Shown: positions 22,993-35,100 of the stretch, piece by piece
Layout: each line of letters starts with the position of its first letter
Position numbering within the stretch: the stretch's first letter is position 1
Made by a program: the position numbers and the translations under genes
Notes under the pieces: model-generated
What the model was told of the DNA's origin: nothing
Seen by the model: only the letters and a program-made list of their open reading frames with translations
Database searches by the model: none
NCBI RefSeq assembly: GCF_000247695.1
Contig: NW_004624779.1
Span: 602,720-666,719, forward strand
Origin: Heterocephalus glaber
Taxonomy: Eukaryota; Chordata; Mammalia; Rodentia; Bathyergidae
DNA length: 64,000 bases
Direction: 5' to 3'

Positions 22993-25900
22993 CTCACTGT
23001 TTCCCTGAAGTGGAAGCCAGAGGCTCATCAGCCATGAAGACCAGAGCAAAGATTGCAGATATAAAAACCACTTGAAGCCAAAAAATGGCAAACCCACATG
23101 AGTTCTCTCAAGATATGAAGTAGACCTGAAACTTCCAACTTTCTTTTCTGCACTGGCACCTTAATTTGGCAGAAACCAGCAGTCTGCCATAAATCTTGGC
23201 TGGTGGCGAGTAGTCCCGGATTGTCCTTGGTGATTTCTCTCTTCTGCACTTGGTTGGGGCTGCAAACAGGGAGCGTCTGTCAAATGAGGCTTATTCTACA
23301 TATGACGACTGCAACAAAGGCCAGGGTGGATTGTTCAGCTTTCTAATGACTGAAGAAACAACTCCTACCATCTCACAAACACAGGTGCTGGTACTCACAG
23401 CATCAAGAATAGATAAATAAGAATTTTTGAGCCATTTGATGTTACAGTAGAGATGTAAAGAACAAATTGAAACTCAATATGGTGCTTGTTTCAAAACCTG
23501 ATGTACAAAGCATTTGCCTTATTATAGTAGCATTTGATCTTTTTCTTTGTATGTGTATTTGAGGAGATTGAATTTTTCTGTGGTAAACACATCATCTTTG
23601 TTTTCAAGTATTTTGTCTTTCATTCATTGGTACCCAGAGGCAGGAAGTTGAAACTACTATCGTTCCTCAAAATCATTCATCCATGACTAGGCAAGAGTTG
23701 TCCTTGTTAGACTGCTTTAGTTAGATATTTTCTGAGCTGAAACCTTCATTCTGTTCAGTTGAATTGATTAAAACAAGTTGTATGAAAATTAAATGCAAGC
23801 ACTATTTACATAATGAAAAGAATGTGACAGAAACTGACAACCTTTAGAAGTTCCAATGTAAAAATTATTTTGCTGTTCCAATGAAAGTTCATATTTTTCT
23901 GAGGATTAAATTCTTTCAGCACAATGGGCTGAAGAAGATGATTGTTTTTATCTCCTTTTGTTCTTAAGCAGAAAAACAATTTTTGTTTCTTTATCTCTTT
24001 TTTATCACTATGTATGTTGGTAGTATTAACAATAAATTAATAAAACAATGCAATATTCAATTGAAGAAGAAATACATGCTGTAGGATTTAATGCAATTTA
24101 GCAAAGTCACACTATCAGTAAGAACTGATATTTAAATAAAGACCATCATTTCTATTGAACTATGTCTTTAGTCATTTGCTTATTTTTTATCTTTAGTTTG
24201 AGAATGTGAGAAACCACTTAATGCATTCAGCAATTGCTTCACTAAATGTTAGCTACCGAATCTGAAGATGCAGACAGTTTGAGATGCTCTTTAACTGCTA
24301 GAGTGAGAGAGTCTGAGGCAGCTGGGGAAATTTGCTAAGGTAATTGCTTTTCTCTTTTGAACTCACTAAATCTCAGCTCAGATTTTTCTTTGTGATGTTG
24401 GCTTCTGGTCAACAGGTACCACTCGGCTACAAACATGATGGGTTAGGCATTTGCTCGCTCTCCCCGATTCTCAAGTTCTTCTCATAGAAAGGATGGATTT
24501 GGGCAAGATCTCCAAGATCATTTCCAGCTCTAACCCCTCAGACTCTGAGACTCAAGGACTCTCAGTTTATTTACTGTATAAGCTCAGGTTTGTCCAATGA
24601 TCTTTATTTTCATTTCCCATTCTGCCATCTATTGGCATTCTCAGGTGATACAGGTATTATTAATGTCAACCTGGAAAAATACAAAAAAAGAACATAATCA
24701 CTAGGAGATATTTATATTTGGTGTGGTAACACTAAACTCTGTACAGATGATATACATATACTCAGTTTAAATGTTATTTTTCCTAAGAGAAAAGGATTTT
24801 TAGAAAAGTAACAAATGCTTAATCCCAAATTCAACAGGATTAACCCCTGTGTTTTGTTTGTAGAAATTTATAGTTTCCCATTATGAATGCTGAACTTACT
24901 CCCATTCTCACTGAGATTTCATATGAAGTCTTTGTTTTGATAGTTACACAATATAGCGTTATTTCAAATGAAGGAATTGATGTGCTTGGTTTCTTGTTTT
25001 TCTTTAGTGGAAAACAAATTTCCAAAGCCCCAGCTCTATTTTAGGTGGCTTTCTTCCTGAACTCTCCACAGAAAAGTGTCCATAATGCTTGAATTCAAAC
25101 ACAAGTACTCTGTGATGGCTTCCTAAAAATATTTGTTACTTTTCTCCAGTCTATGTAAAAAACCACATAAACACATTCAGAGAAAATAATGATGATGGTA
25201 TTATAAAAAATAAGCTGTTTTATTATCAACAGCAGACTACATTTGCATACAGAAAGAGCAAGTACAAATGTGGTAGTACTTTATCTTTCTGTTTCTGTTC
25301 TTTAGAATCAACATATTAGCTCTTCTATCAAATTCATTTTATAACTATATATTGTTTACAAAAGCATAGAAAAATACTTGCGCAAAAAACAAACAAAATT
25401 CACATATTATAGTACCAGTTGTCTTTAAAAGTCTCAAAGAGATTTGCTTTTCTCATTGTTTAAATGACACCATGATATTACAAAATATAGTTAGTTGGTT
25501 AAGTAAAATCGTCTTATTTAATAAATTCATATTAAATAATTATTACATAATTATCTTATTTAGTAAGTTATTTTGCTTTCTCCATGATGTCATCTCATTT
25601 ATTTAATCAAATAATGCATAGCTCGCTACATTTTTTTTTTTTTGTTCTGCCACATTCCTACTGAATTCACCTTGGCCAACATTTTAACCTGTACTGAGAA
25701 TTGGGCGATGAATATGGTCTTTATTTTAATATCAGTTCTTATTGATAGTGTGACTCTGATAAATTACATTAAATCCTGAAGTGTCCATTTCTCTTTTTTA
25801 AAAATTTAAGTTCTTCTTTAGGGTTTATGACAAATGCATTTTAATCTCCATCAAAACATTCAAAACATTCTCTCTTGCTTTGAACACGTTTATTCCATCA

Positions 25901-26685
25901 TTCTTGGCAATGTGCCTGTTACTACAGTAAGTTTTTTTTTTTAACTGAAATGTTCACTACAGTTTTCTATGATCCTTCTATCTAACAGGACTGAAATAGG
26001 ATCTTTGTCGTGTTATTGTAGGGATCAAACAAGGAAGCACCTATCTTCTTGGCATTAGCAAGTGTTTCATTAGAGTTATCAGATATGATGTAGAAGGAAT
26101 GTTGAATGTAACTATGGTGTCTTGCAAGTGCGTAGCACTGTGATAAACCCCATACTAAAAGTATACACAGAAAAAAAAGAGCACAAAGCGATTGCTTCTA
26201 ACTCAATCTTTTCCATCTCAGGAAATGCCACCAAAATTTACTAATTTGCAACTTAATAAATAAACAAAAACTTGATATACTACTTGGTTCTTCCCTTACT
26301 CCTGTTCCTTCTTATCCTCTCATGCCATTCTTTGTCTTTCTTCTCTACCAACACATTGGATTTTCACTTCTTTTATCTTTGTTTATTTCCATGCCACCAC
26401 CATCCTAACAGAAGTCACTATCAAGTTTTTTGTTTAATACACTGTCTCCAAAATAGATGTACTGGCTTCCCTCTTGTTTCCCCCACACACCTACAATCTC
26501 CTTGGAGCAGAGTGACCTTATTCAAATATAAATATGCTAGATATATTCCCATACCTGTACAACAGTAAAATTAGAATGAAATTAAAATTCCTTGCTGTCA
26601 TCTAGATTTTGCTTCTATTCTAGCTTCTATTCATGTCTCCAACGTCACTTTACCCCAAGTCCCTCCTTCTTCAATTATTTTAAGC
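22993..26685. other. Unassigned sequence
   Basis: No gene or confident repeat over about 3.7 kb. The interval 23010-23420 has higher GC and a 73-codon minus-strand frame without recognisable motif. Near 26100-26160 a string slightly resembles a decayed ID body but is too weak to call. Confidence 0.4.
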
Positions 26686-26812
26686 AAAATATTTATTGGT
26701 ACAGTTTAAATATACATAATGATAACATTCATTGTAGGAAGTTTATACCAATACATGAAATATTTTGCTTCTACTTTTTTTCCCCATTCCCCTCCTTCAG
26801 CCCCTCCTCCTC
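26686..26812 (-). mobile_element. L1 3' terminus, minus strand
   Basis: 'attggtacagtttaaatat' followed by 'acataatgataacattcat' and a C/T-rich tract is the reverse complement of the 3' end that recurs at 29425, 42880, 35316, 48462 and 49095 in this window. On minus it ends in an AATAAA-like 'accaataaa'. Strongly 5'-truncated. Confidence 0.75.
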
Positions 26813-27159
26813 CTTCATTAATTCTTTTCAATATTGTTGATTCTATGGGCTACTGAAATTGATGTTCCTGTCTATAGCCATACCACCCTGAACGCGTCCA
26901 ATCTCATCTGAAATTGATGCTCCTTTTGTTCAATCTCCTCACCTCTTCTGCCTGATGAGCTCCTCTTCCTGCTTTGCGAGTCTTTACAAGCATCAGTTTC
27001 TTCAAGTCTCTGAGTCCTGCATGAAAGCAACTTTTGGTATACTATCAAAATACTCTCTTTCTTTTGTATCATCCTGTTTAGATCATCTGCTGAAAAAAAT
27101 CTGTCTACAATTATCTTTCCATTTTTCTCTATATATGCCTCATATCTCTTCTTGCCCTC
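26811..27159. repeat. Duplicated segment A (left copy)
   Basis: This stretch aligns over its length with 28019-28305. Shared landmarks include ttcattaa, tactgaaattgat / caactgaaattgat, 'ctgcctgatgag', 'catcctgtttagatcatctg' and 'cttgccctct'. The copies differ by many substitutions. The left copy carries a 5S-derived insertion plus its duplicated target (26870-26924) and stops at the MaLR LTR. Confidence 0.8.
26870..26907 (+). pseudogene. 5S rRNA 5' fragment (tailless retropseudogene)
   Basis: These 38 bases correspond to nucleotides 1-38 of mammalian 5S rRNA ('ccataccaccctgaacgcg' is the core) with five substitutions, mostly at former CpG sites. They are flanked by a 17-bp direct repeat with one mismatch: ctgaaattgatgttcct at 26853-26869 and ctgaaattgatgctcct at 26908-26924. 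There is no A-tail. The paralogous segment at 28019-28305 has only one copy of the flanking sequence and no 5S part, so it shows the unoccupied state. The fragment starts exactly at the 5S 5' end and lacks the internal promoter and 3' stem, so it cannot function. Confidence 0.88.
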
Positions 27160-27643
27160 TGTTTTAGTTACTTTCCTTGCTGCTGAGACAAAATGCCCAG
27201 CACCTACAAGTTAATGGAGAAAAGGTTTATTTCAGCTCACAGTTTGTAGAGGTTTCAGTCCATAGTCACCAAGCAGGACATCATGGAAGTGGGGCATGGC
27301 AGGGGGTCACAGCAGAGGAAAAATTCTTCATGGCTTGGCAGGCAGGAAGCAACTAGCAGCAAGCAGCAGCAGCAAGCCTACCTTCTTTCTTTTTTTTTTT
27401 TTGCATGGCTCTCTCTACAAATATCCCACTTCAAAGCCTACTTTCTTTGTCCCTTTGTGTTTCATACAGCCTACAAGCAGTTGATTGGTGCCACCCACAT
27501 CCACAGTGGGGGTCTCATTAACCACACCCTTAATCCCAACAGAACACCTTTAATCTGCTTTCACACACCCAGTTCAGCCACATTCAAAGCACCCCATCTA
27601 TGTCATAAGGCTTTGGGGAGACATCTAGATACAAGCCATAACA
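27160..27643 (-). mobile_element. MaLR-type LTR (3' LTR of a minus-strand element)
   Basis: Bounded by TG (27160-27161) and CA (27642-27643). Plus reading 'gctgctgagacaaaatgccc', 'gaaaaggtttatttcagctc' and 'gaggtttcagtccatagtca' is the reverse complement of MaLR landmarks including the aataaa signal. About 484 bp. Immediately to the right, read on minus, lies a purine-rich tract (agggaccaggagcgaaa) in the position of the polypurine tract. This makes it the 3' LTR. The 139-codon plus-strand frame across it is antisense and not a gene. Confidence 0.88.
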
Positions 27644-28017
27644 TTTCGCTCCTGGTCCCTAAAAGATTCATGCACATCTCTACGCATTTAGTTCATCTCT
27701 AAGAGTTGTCAAAGTCCTAACAGTTTCATCATTGCTGAAAAGGTCAAGTCCAAAATCTCCTCTGAGATTTAAGGCAAACTCTTATGGTACAAGCCCCTGT
27801 ACAAATGAAAAGAAAGTTAAGCCCTTCCGTCATACAGTGACACATGATAAACACCCCCATTCCAAAAGTACAAATAGGGAAATAGAAAGGAATCGGACCA
27901 AAGTGACTCCAAAATCCAGCAGGTCAAACATTAAGTCCTGTGGTTTTATGTCCAGCATCCAGGTTATTCTGTAGCAAGATATGAACTCTAAAGGGTTTGG
28001 GTTATCCCAAGTCTCTC
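27644..28017 (-). mobile_element. MaLR internal region, truncated
   Basis: 'aaaagattcatgcacatctc', 'aatctcctctgagatttaag', 'caggtcaaacattaagtcct' and 'tttatgtccagcatccagg' match the reverse complement of the non-coding internal part commonly found beside MaLR LTRs. It ends abruptly at duplicated segment A'. No 5' LTR is present. Confidence 0.7.
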
Positions 28018-28018
28018 A

Positions 28019-28305
28019 TTCTTCATTAAGTCCTTTCAATATTATTAATCTTATGGGCAACTGAAATTGATATTCCCTTTGTTTATTCAATTTATCTGCC
28101 TGATGAGTTCCTTATCCTACTTTGTGTCCTTACAAGCAACATTTTCTCCAAGTCTGTGAGCTCCGCATGAAAGCAGCTCTGGATATAGTATCAAAATATT
28201 TTCTTCTTTTTGTGTCATCCTGTTTAGATCATCTGCTGAGAAAAGTCTGCCAACAATTACTTTCCACTTAGCCCTGTACGTGCCTCTAATCTTTTCTTGC
28301 CCTCT
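28019..28305. repeat. Duplicated segment A' (right copy)
   Basis: Paralogue of 26811-27159 without the 5S insertion. It continues past the point where the left copy meets the LTR ('cctctccctatccacagaat'), so it keeps the natural continuation. Confidence 0.8.
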
Positions 28306-28808
28306 CCCTATCCACAGAATACAGTCTATGTAAATACAGGATCTTTACCTGTCTTGTTTAGAACTGTAGATTTTGCCTGTGAAAAGAAATGCTCAATAAT
28401 AATATGTGCTCATGAAATATATGTGTAATGGTTGATCGATTGAAATTAATGGGTTAACTAAATAATTAAGAATGCAAATATGCATGCTATATTTTTGTCT
28501 ATATAACCAATCAGTTCATAAGCCACTACAGTTGAGCTAGGCCAAATATTTTAACTATCTAATTTTTTTAAATGTCACCTCCGGAAGTAAAATCACTCAC
28601 CTTCTCCTCCATTTCCAAAGCAATTGTATAGCAATCCTCACATTATATAACAACCCAATCTCATGTATCTACATTGTAGAGTGTCTCTCTATCCAGTTGG
28701 ATTTCTGACAATGTATGAACAATAACTATATACTCTCTTCTCTTTATTCCCTAATACTTGGACACAATGTCTTTTTAATAAATGTATGCTGAGTTAAATT
28801 GAGTTCCT

Positions 28809-28950
28809 TCCATGTGATGGCATATGCCTGTAATCCCAGCACTAAGGAGGCTGAGGCAGGAGGATTGCTACAAGTTTGAAGCCAGCCTGGGTTCCAAAGT
28901 GAGTCCAAGGCCAGCCTGAACTGCATAGTGAAACCCTGTCTCAAAAAGAC
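28809..28950 (+). mobile_element. B1 SINE
   Basis: 7SL-derived: 'gcctgtaatcccagcactaa', 'ggaggctgaggcaggaggat', then the duplicated segment ('gaagccagcctgggttccaa' and 'aaggccagcctgaactgcat') and 'gaaaccctgtctc' plus A-rich tail. Moderately diverged. Confidence 0.93.
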
Positions 28951-29160
28951 AAAAAGATGATATTACAATATAATAACCTAGAAAAAATTGTGGTCACTTC
29001 AGTAGTCCACACCTCTGTCATGTTTACCAATCAGCTTCTGCCTCAGGCTCATCAGGATTACACACTAATTTGGACCAAAGGAGAATCTGAATGAGGAGAT
29101 ACTTGGAAATTCATTTGATTCTGCCTTGTGAATTGTGCCTTAAATAAGATTTTTGCTGGA

Positions 29161-29344
29161 TGGGCTGGGGACTTAGCTCAGTGGTTCCAGTGCCTGCCTT
29201 GCAAGCCCAAGGACCTCAGTTTGATCCCCGGTACCAAAAAAAAAAAAAAATATTCTTAGCAAGGCATGGTGACACACACCTGTGATCCCAGCATGTGGGA
29301 GGCTGAGTTGATCCCCGGTACCAAAAAAAAAAAAAAAAAAGAAG
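29161..29344 (+). mobile_element. Composite SINE: ID - B1 5' part - ID 3' end
   Basis: A complete ID (29161-29250) with A box tagctcagtgg and 'cccggtacc' plus A run is followed by a B1 left part ('aaggcatggtgacacacacc' through 'gtgggaggctgag'). That part switches directly into a second ID 3' end ('ttgatccccggtacc') with its own A run (ending 29340). The 15-bp repeat aagatttttgctgga stands at 29146-29160 and 29345-29359, so one target-site duplication encloses the whole composite and none lies between the parts. Confidence 0.92.
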
Positions 29345-29424
29345 AAGATTTTTGCTGGAAATTAAGAAAGCTGCCAAGTTATGAAATATAGATAAAAAGC
29401 AAAACAGAGATAAATCTATGAAAC

Positions 29425-29590
29425 AAGAAGATAGATCTTTTGCAAAAGAAAGGGGGCTGAGAAGGAGAGAGAGGGAAGGAGATGAAAAGAGAATGAAGAT
29501 GTGCTATATACATATACCGACTCCCCACAAGGAATGTAATTACTATGAATTGCAAACCTGTACCAGTAAAAATAAAAATTTAATTGAAAA
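29425..29590 (+). mobile_element. L1 3' terminus
   Basis: A purine-rich tract is followed by 'gaatgaagatgtgc', 'ataccgactccccacaagga' and 'acctgtaccagtaaaaataa'. It matches the plus-strand L1 end at 42880-43115 and, reversed, the minus-strand ends at 26686 and 49095. The reading frame across it is incidental. Confidence 0.75.
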
Positions 29591-29594
29591 GAAA

Positions 29595-31635
29595 ATTGAA
29601 AGTTTAATTTTTATTTGGAAGTACAATGTCAAATAGGTATGACTTATGACTTCTTGTTTGTGATTTTAATTCCTCTTTGAATGATAAAAAAAATGTGTTT
29701 TACTTTTTCATTGCATCCAAAATATCAGTAATACTCAAGAATAAATACTACCTTTTGATGTATATAGCAAATCTAAATGTAGAATGAAGAATGATACATT
29801 TTCCTGAAAATAGTCTCATCTACTATTTTGAAAACCCACAAGTGTCACCCCTAGAATATATTGGTTCAAGGAATAAAATGACCACAACTATATTGTAATA
29901 TGTTTGGACCGAGTACATGGATGTCAGTTTTTTGACAGAAGGTTTTACTTTTTCCAAAGAGATAAACTGCAAAGTATAAATTCTTAGAAATTATAAAAGT
30001 AATTGTAAGATTCCTTAATAACTTTAATTCCAATTGCTAAATCTTTCCTGTTCAATGGTAAAGACCTTCTGTTAAATAAAGAAGGAAAGACTTTTGTTAC
30101 TTGCTGTAGCTATTCTAGATGGGATTATTATGTGATTTTTTGCATGCATCTAAATTTCAATCTTTTCATTGACTTCAGACACTCTACTTCAAAAATCAAA
30201 CATGTGAGAAAATTAACAAACATTTTCAACATTAACTATAATGTCTTATAATATCTTCTATATTATAGTTAATGTTGAAAAACTTTGTTCAACTATGAAG
30301 AGATAATGATACTTGATAAAAAGTAAGCTATTTAAAAATAAAGATGAAAGCTTTTTGTTTTTAAGATTCAAGTTTTCTCAAGTTTATCCTTGTAATTTTC
30401 CTTCTTTTATTCTGCTTCTCAGGTTAAACAGCACATTATCCAGTATTACAATGTACGCTGTGACTACTATTCCTGTAGGATTTTCTATGGATAAAAGCTC
30501 ATATGGCCCAGTAAATGTGGGAACCAATGCATAACTGTCCCCTTCTTGTGAATTTTCATGTACAAAGTAAACTAAATGCTCTCAGAAGTCCAGGGGTAAA
30601 GATCTGAGTTTAACCTAGAAGTTTTCAAACTTCTTTGCTATGATTCTCTCCTATTTGTGATGTTTGTTTAAAGTCATAGGAATACATTTTTGTGGTCCTT
30701 GCCTTGTCATAACAACTATGAAGATTATATCAGTTAAGGTTGTGCCAGCTATAATCAATTTTCATAGTATTTATTCTTAATAAATCAATTTACTCCTATG
30801 TCATAAAATATTAATGTGATTATAGACTTGTAAATGCCCATATGACGTCCTTACTCATATGTAAATATATATCTATAATTTTAGCAAATTCTATGTATAA
30901 ATAAATTCAAAATATTTCAGATTATTTATTATCCATTCTAAATTTAGATATTCTTAGCTAGATTTGACAAATTATTGTTCCTGAACTGAGCTGGAATTTA
31001 AACTCCAAAGTGGAAATAAATTTAACCAGATAATAGTAAACAATAATTAACATAAATCCTTGGAAGGTATGAGGAAAATTTAAAGTTGGAGGTTGCATAC
31101 TGTAGGAACTGGTAGATTTGTGTTTTTATTTATTTAAAAATGTATTATTAGACCTACTTTGAGATCACTCACTTAAGTTGAGCAGTTGGATCAGAGTTTC
31201 TGCAAACTTTCACCACAGATTCCAGTTTCTCTGTTCCTGAACCATACATTCTGCCTCATGTTCAGTTTCTCTGAATGAGCAGAACAAGATCATATGGAAG
31301 TTGTGATTTCCATCTCCTTTCCTCTCACCTTTTCAACACCACCACTATGTCATCTCTCTATTTCAGATCAGTCCTTTAAGATTGCTATTACTAATTTCAG
31401 GAAGGGAAAACAGGAAAGGAGGGAAATACGGTGGAAGGAGGGGGAGAGAGGAAAAAATTCATGCATTGATCCACATTCCCCTGTCCTACTTTTCATCTTT
31501 TCTTAGCTAAAAATCTCTAGAAGAAACTATTTATGGACTTTTCCTTCTTCCTCATCTTTAATTCTTTGCACAACCTACGTAATTTGGGGCTCCATATCTT
31601 CTGTTTTTAAGGTTACCACTGACTTCCACATGGTT
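29595..31635. other. Unassigned AT-rich sequence
   Basis: Apart from the inverted repeat at 30223-30281, no gene or repeat family is recognised. Confidence 0.45.
30223..30281. repeat. Perfect 20-bp inverted repeat with 19-nt spacer
   Basis: 30223-30242 (ttttcaacattaactataat) and 30262-30281 are exact reverse complements, separated by 30243-30261. It could extrude as a hairpin. No transposon ends or terminator context are recognised. Confidence 0.95.
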
Positions 31636-31639
31636 TATT

Positions 31640-32150
31640 CTAGAAAAAAGGCCACAGGCTCCTCTGGGAGCCCTGCACCTTGTCTCCCATAGGTCTGCCT
31701 CCCTCGAGCCTCTGCTCTTCACCCTTCAGGCTCCCTCCTGTGTGCCACTCTCCTTTCTCAGGTGTTTGTACCTTCTGCTCAAAAGCCTCTTCTTGCAGGC
31801 ACTCATGGAGTCCATTCCCACTACTTTATTTAAGTTTCTGGATCAAATGTCACCTTAGACATGAGATTTTCCCTGAACACTTACATAGATTAAGCACCCT
31901 ACACTCTGGCAGTTCCTCTTATTCTGTACCCTGCTTTAGTTTTCTCACAACATTTATCAATTGAGCAAATAAACATTAAATATTTACCTGTTCATTTGCT
32001 CTTGCTTATCTCACTTGCTTTACACCTACGATGTAAGGATGTAAGCACCACATGACAGGTACTTTGACAGTGCACTTAGCTGTAACCTAGTTGTGGAACA
32101 GAGCTTTCAATGGCTACTCATTGCATATTTGCTGAGTAAATGAGAGATCA
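31640..32150 (+). mobile_element. L2 LINE 3' part
   Basis: Contains the L2 C-terminal/3' pattern on plus: 'ctctgctcttcacccttcag', 'aaatgtcaccttagacatga', 'ttttccctgaacacttacat', 'ttctcacaacatttatcaat', and a decayed tail 'atttgctgagtaaatgagag'. The 94-codon frame at 31680-31964 is within it and carries no functional domain. Confidence 0.75.
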
Positions 32151-32154
32151 AGGA

Positions 32155-35100
32155 TTTGGTTTACATAAAACATTAGATTGGAAATTAAAGAAGAAATTAT
32201 GAGTAAGATATTGGCTTATTGATTTCTGTAATAGTACTAAACTGGCTAAGAACACTAGGAAGACCTCATGGATGATTTTGGACTAAGCCTGAAACAAAGA
32301 CGATGTTGACACTCAGAGGGTTTGAAAATTTCAAGCACATAATAAACAAACAACCAATGCAGGAATATGTGGAAGAAATAGTGATAATTTAGCTTATCTA
32401 AAGCTAATGATAGTGTGAGTGGGAATGAAAAGAAGCAGGTACAATATATTAAGGGGGCAATAAAACTCAGCTACAGCCCAGATATCCAAAATGGCCTTTC
32501 TTCTCTTCTCAAATACTTGCAAATCTGTCATTTCTTTTCTTTAATGAAGAGATATTCTCTTTTCTCATTAACTGTATCAATTGTAATGACTTTGCTAGTT
32601 TTATTAATTTTACCATGAATTATATTTATCTATGTATCATGTGTGGATACATGTGCATATATACATGTAAATTCATATGCATATTAATATATTCTCTGCT
32701 CTAGATTGATGTCTTCAAAGGTAAAGACCACCTTATTTACAATTTGCTTCTGATCATACCTTCTACCTGTAGGCATTCATTAGTTTATTCAGTTCATTAC
32801 ACTAATACAGACAGACATCTTCAATGGCAAAAATCACTAGGCTAAAAAATGTTGAAAATGTCCATTGAGAAAATACTATGGAAGTTCTTTAATGCTGGTT
32901 GACTTGAGTTTGTGGAAAGGAAAAAAAAAAACTCTAAACATAATATTTGAACTTGAAAGTCACATTCCAATCTGTATTGCAGGAGAGATTACTCTAGCAT
33001 CAGAGATTTGAATTTGATTAAAGCAGAGAGATTTCAAAACAGGGAGGCAATGTGGGAGATCAATCCAATAGGTATTTCAAACTAGTTAAGAGGTAATGAG
33101 TATCTGAAGTGGAGTGGAACAAATGAAGATGGAAAATAGGGGACAAAGGAAGGCTATTGTTCAGGTATATTGGCTGTAAGACTAGCAAATTAGGTGCTTA
33201 GGGAACACTGTTGTGTTTAAATCTGAGAGATTTAAAGACTGGTAGAGCCATGAACAGAAAGAGGGTAATATGAATTTGATAAAAGAGTATTTCAGGCTTA
33301 CTCACCTGAACTAGGGGTGTGTTGGCCATCGAGGTAGAGATGGTTAAGAGAGGAGTGCCAAAATGTAGATACAGATTTTGGATATACCAGCAAAGAATCA
33401 ATGAATAAAGCTGTGGTTGATTATTCTAATTGTTCCTTTCAAGAAATTCAAGCAAACTAGCTGAATGAGGATATGATTTCTCAATGAAAATCCATAACAA
33501 GAACGTAAGTGGAAACAAAATGAGTCAAGAGATTTTGTGAGTAAAGAAGTAACAGAAGTTTGGGTTACAATGTAAGTAGTAAATACAAGAAAACAATTTA
33601 AAAAGTAAATTATCTCTATATTGGAACAAAGTTTAATCACACCATTGTGGTAGATGTTGTTAGAGTTACTTCAAGGTTACTTTTCACTTTTTATTTGTTG
33701 TATGAGATGAGCCATCAGTTATTAATTCATGTCAGCCCATATTCTTTGTGGTCTTATTTTGTACCAAGTACTTGGATTAAAAGTTTGCTAAACCGATTCA
33801 TGTTTCTCAGGGTACCTCCTGCCAAGTAAACAGATGTATAAGCCAGAAAATATAAAGACATGTGTTACTTGCCATGCTAGAAAAATGTCTGCATATACCA
33901 CTGTGGGCACCAATGACCCTGTGGTGGTTCTGGTCCTAGAGACAAAGGTGAAAATGTAAAGGTGTTGAATGATTTGTCTAAAATAATATTGGCAGTGTCC
34001 TCAAGTCCCTCCAGGGTGAGGCAAGAAAATGGGCACAGGAAAGCGTGAGAAAGGTCTTTCTGGAAGTTGTATCGCTATCAATAAAAACACAGATTTAAAA
34101 AACAGGATATGATATTCAGTAGAAGTTTCAGCATATGGTGAAAATACAGCCTGGGTTACGCTGGCAGAGGTGGAGCTGGATCAGAGATCCGGAATCCTGT
34201 AATGAAAGTCTCTATCCTGATAAGGAGGAAGAGCGTGCCCCAGTAGGAGGCTTCTACCAGCAAGAAACAATCCAATGTGTCCTCTTAGAAATGTAGTGTT
34301 GTAGGGGTGCCAGAGAGATTCAAAGGACTGGGGAAGGATATTTCAACAAACCAAGCATCCAGGGAGGAGATTAGGATCATCGCATCTACATTATTAGCAG
34401 TGAGATAGAGAGGTAGACAAATTTCAAGGTTTGAAGATAGACTGTAAATGTTTAAGCTTGATAGCCAGGGAGGAGGCACTAGGAGCACTAGTTTGATAAC
34501 CAGACTGATAGAGGTGGCAGAACTATGTAAGAAAAGTGGAGCAGAGCTATAGATGATAGGCAAGTTCCAAGGCTATTTGGGAACGAACACGACCATCCAG
34601 GAGAAGGCACTCACTACACTATTGAAGGGCTTTGGAAGGCAAGGCAGAGATGGAGGCTGAGGGCTGTGAATACATTGCAATGTACGTTGTAATTTAATGC
34701 TTAGAAGAAGAGAGTGACTTCAGACACTATAGAGAGGAGAAAAAAACCAGACGATAGGGTAGAATACTAAGAAGGCAAATGTTGCAAGAACACACAGAGG
34801 GGTTCTAAGAATACAATTCCTAAGGATGTGGAATAGCAAGCAAGATCAGGATTCACAAAGGGATGATCAGAAAATAAAAGGCATGAATATATCAAAGGGA
34901 TCAGTTATAGCAATGGTGTGATCCCGGGTTGGTGAAAGATAGCAGGAAAGCTATAGCGTTGGTGGTGAGAGCGAGGGAATATCGAGTGATGAAAATAAAC
35001 CTAATTGCAACCATGGCAAATCTCTGAGCTGCAGAAGGATATGAAGAGCAGTTTAAATAGCTATGTATAGGTGATACACAGATGGATAGGTAGACAGATG

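Noticed and set aside
23028..23249. 73-codon minus-strand frame in a GC-richer patch, considered as a processed pseudogene
   Set aside because: I could not match it to any protein family in any frame, and it has no A-tail or target duplication.
26100..26160. Possible decayed ID ('ttgcaagtgcgtagcactgt')
   Set aside because: Only short tRNA-like strings are present, with no A box or recognisable start.
27283..27702. 139-codon plus-strand frame
   Set aside because: It lies antisense across the MaLR LTR and internal region and shows no protein motif.
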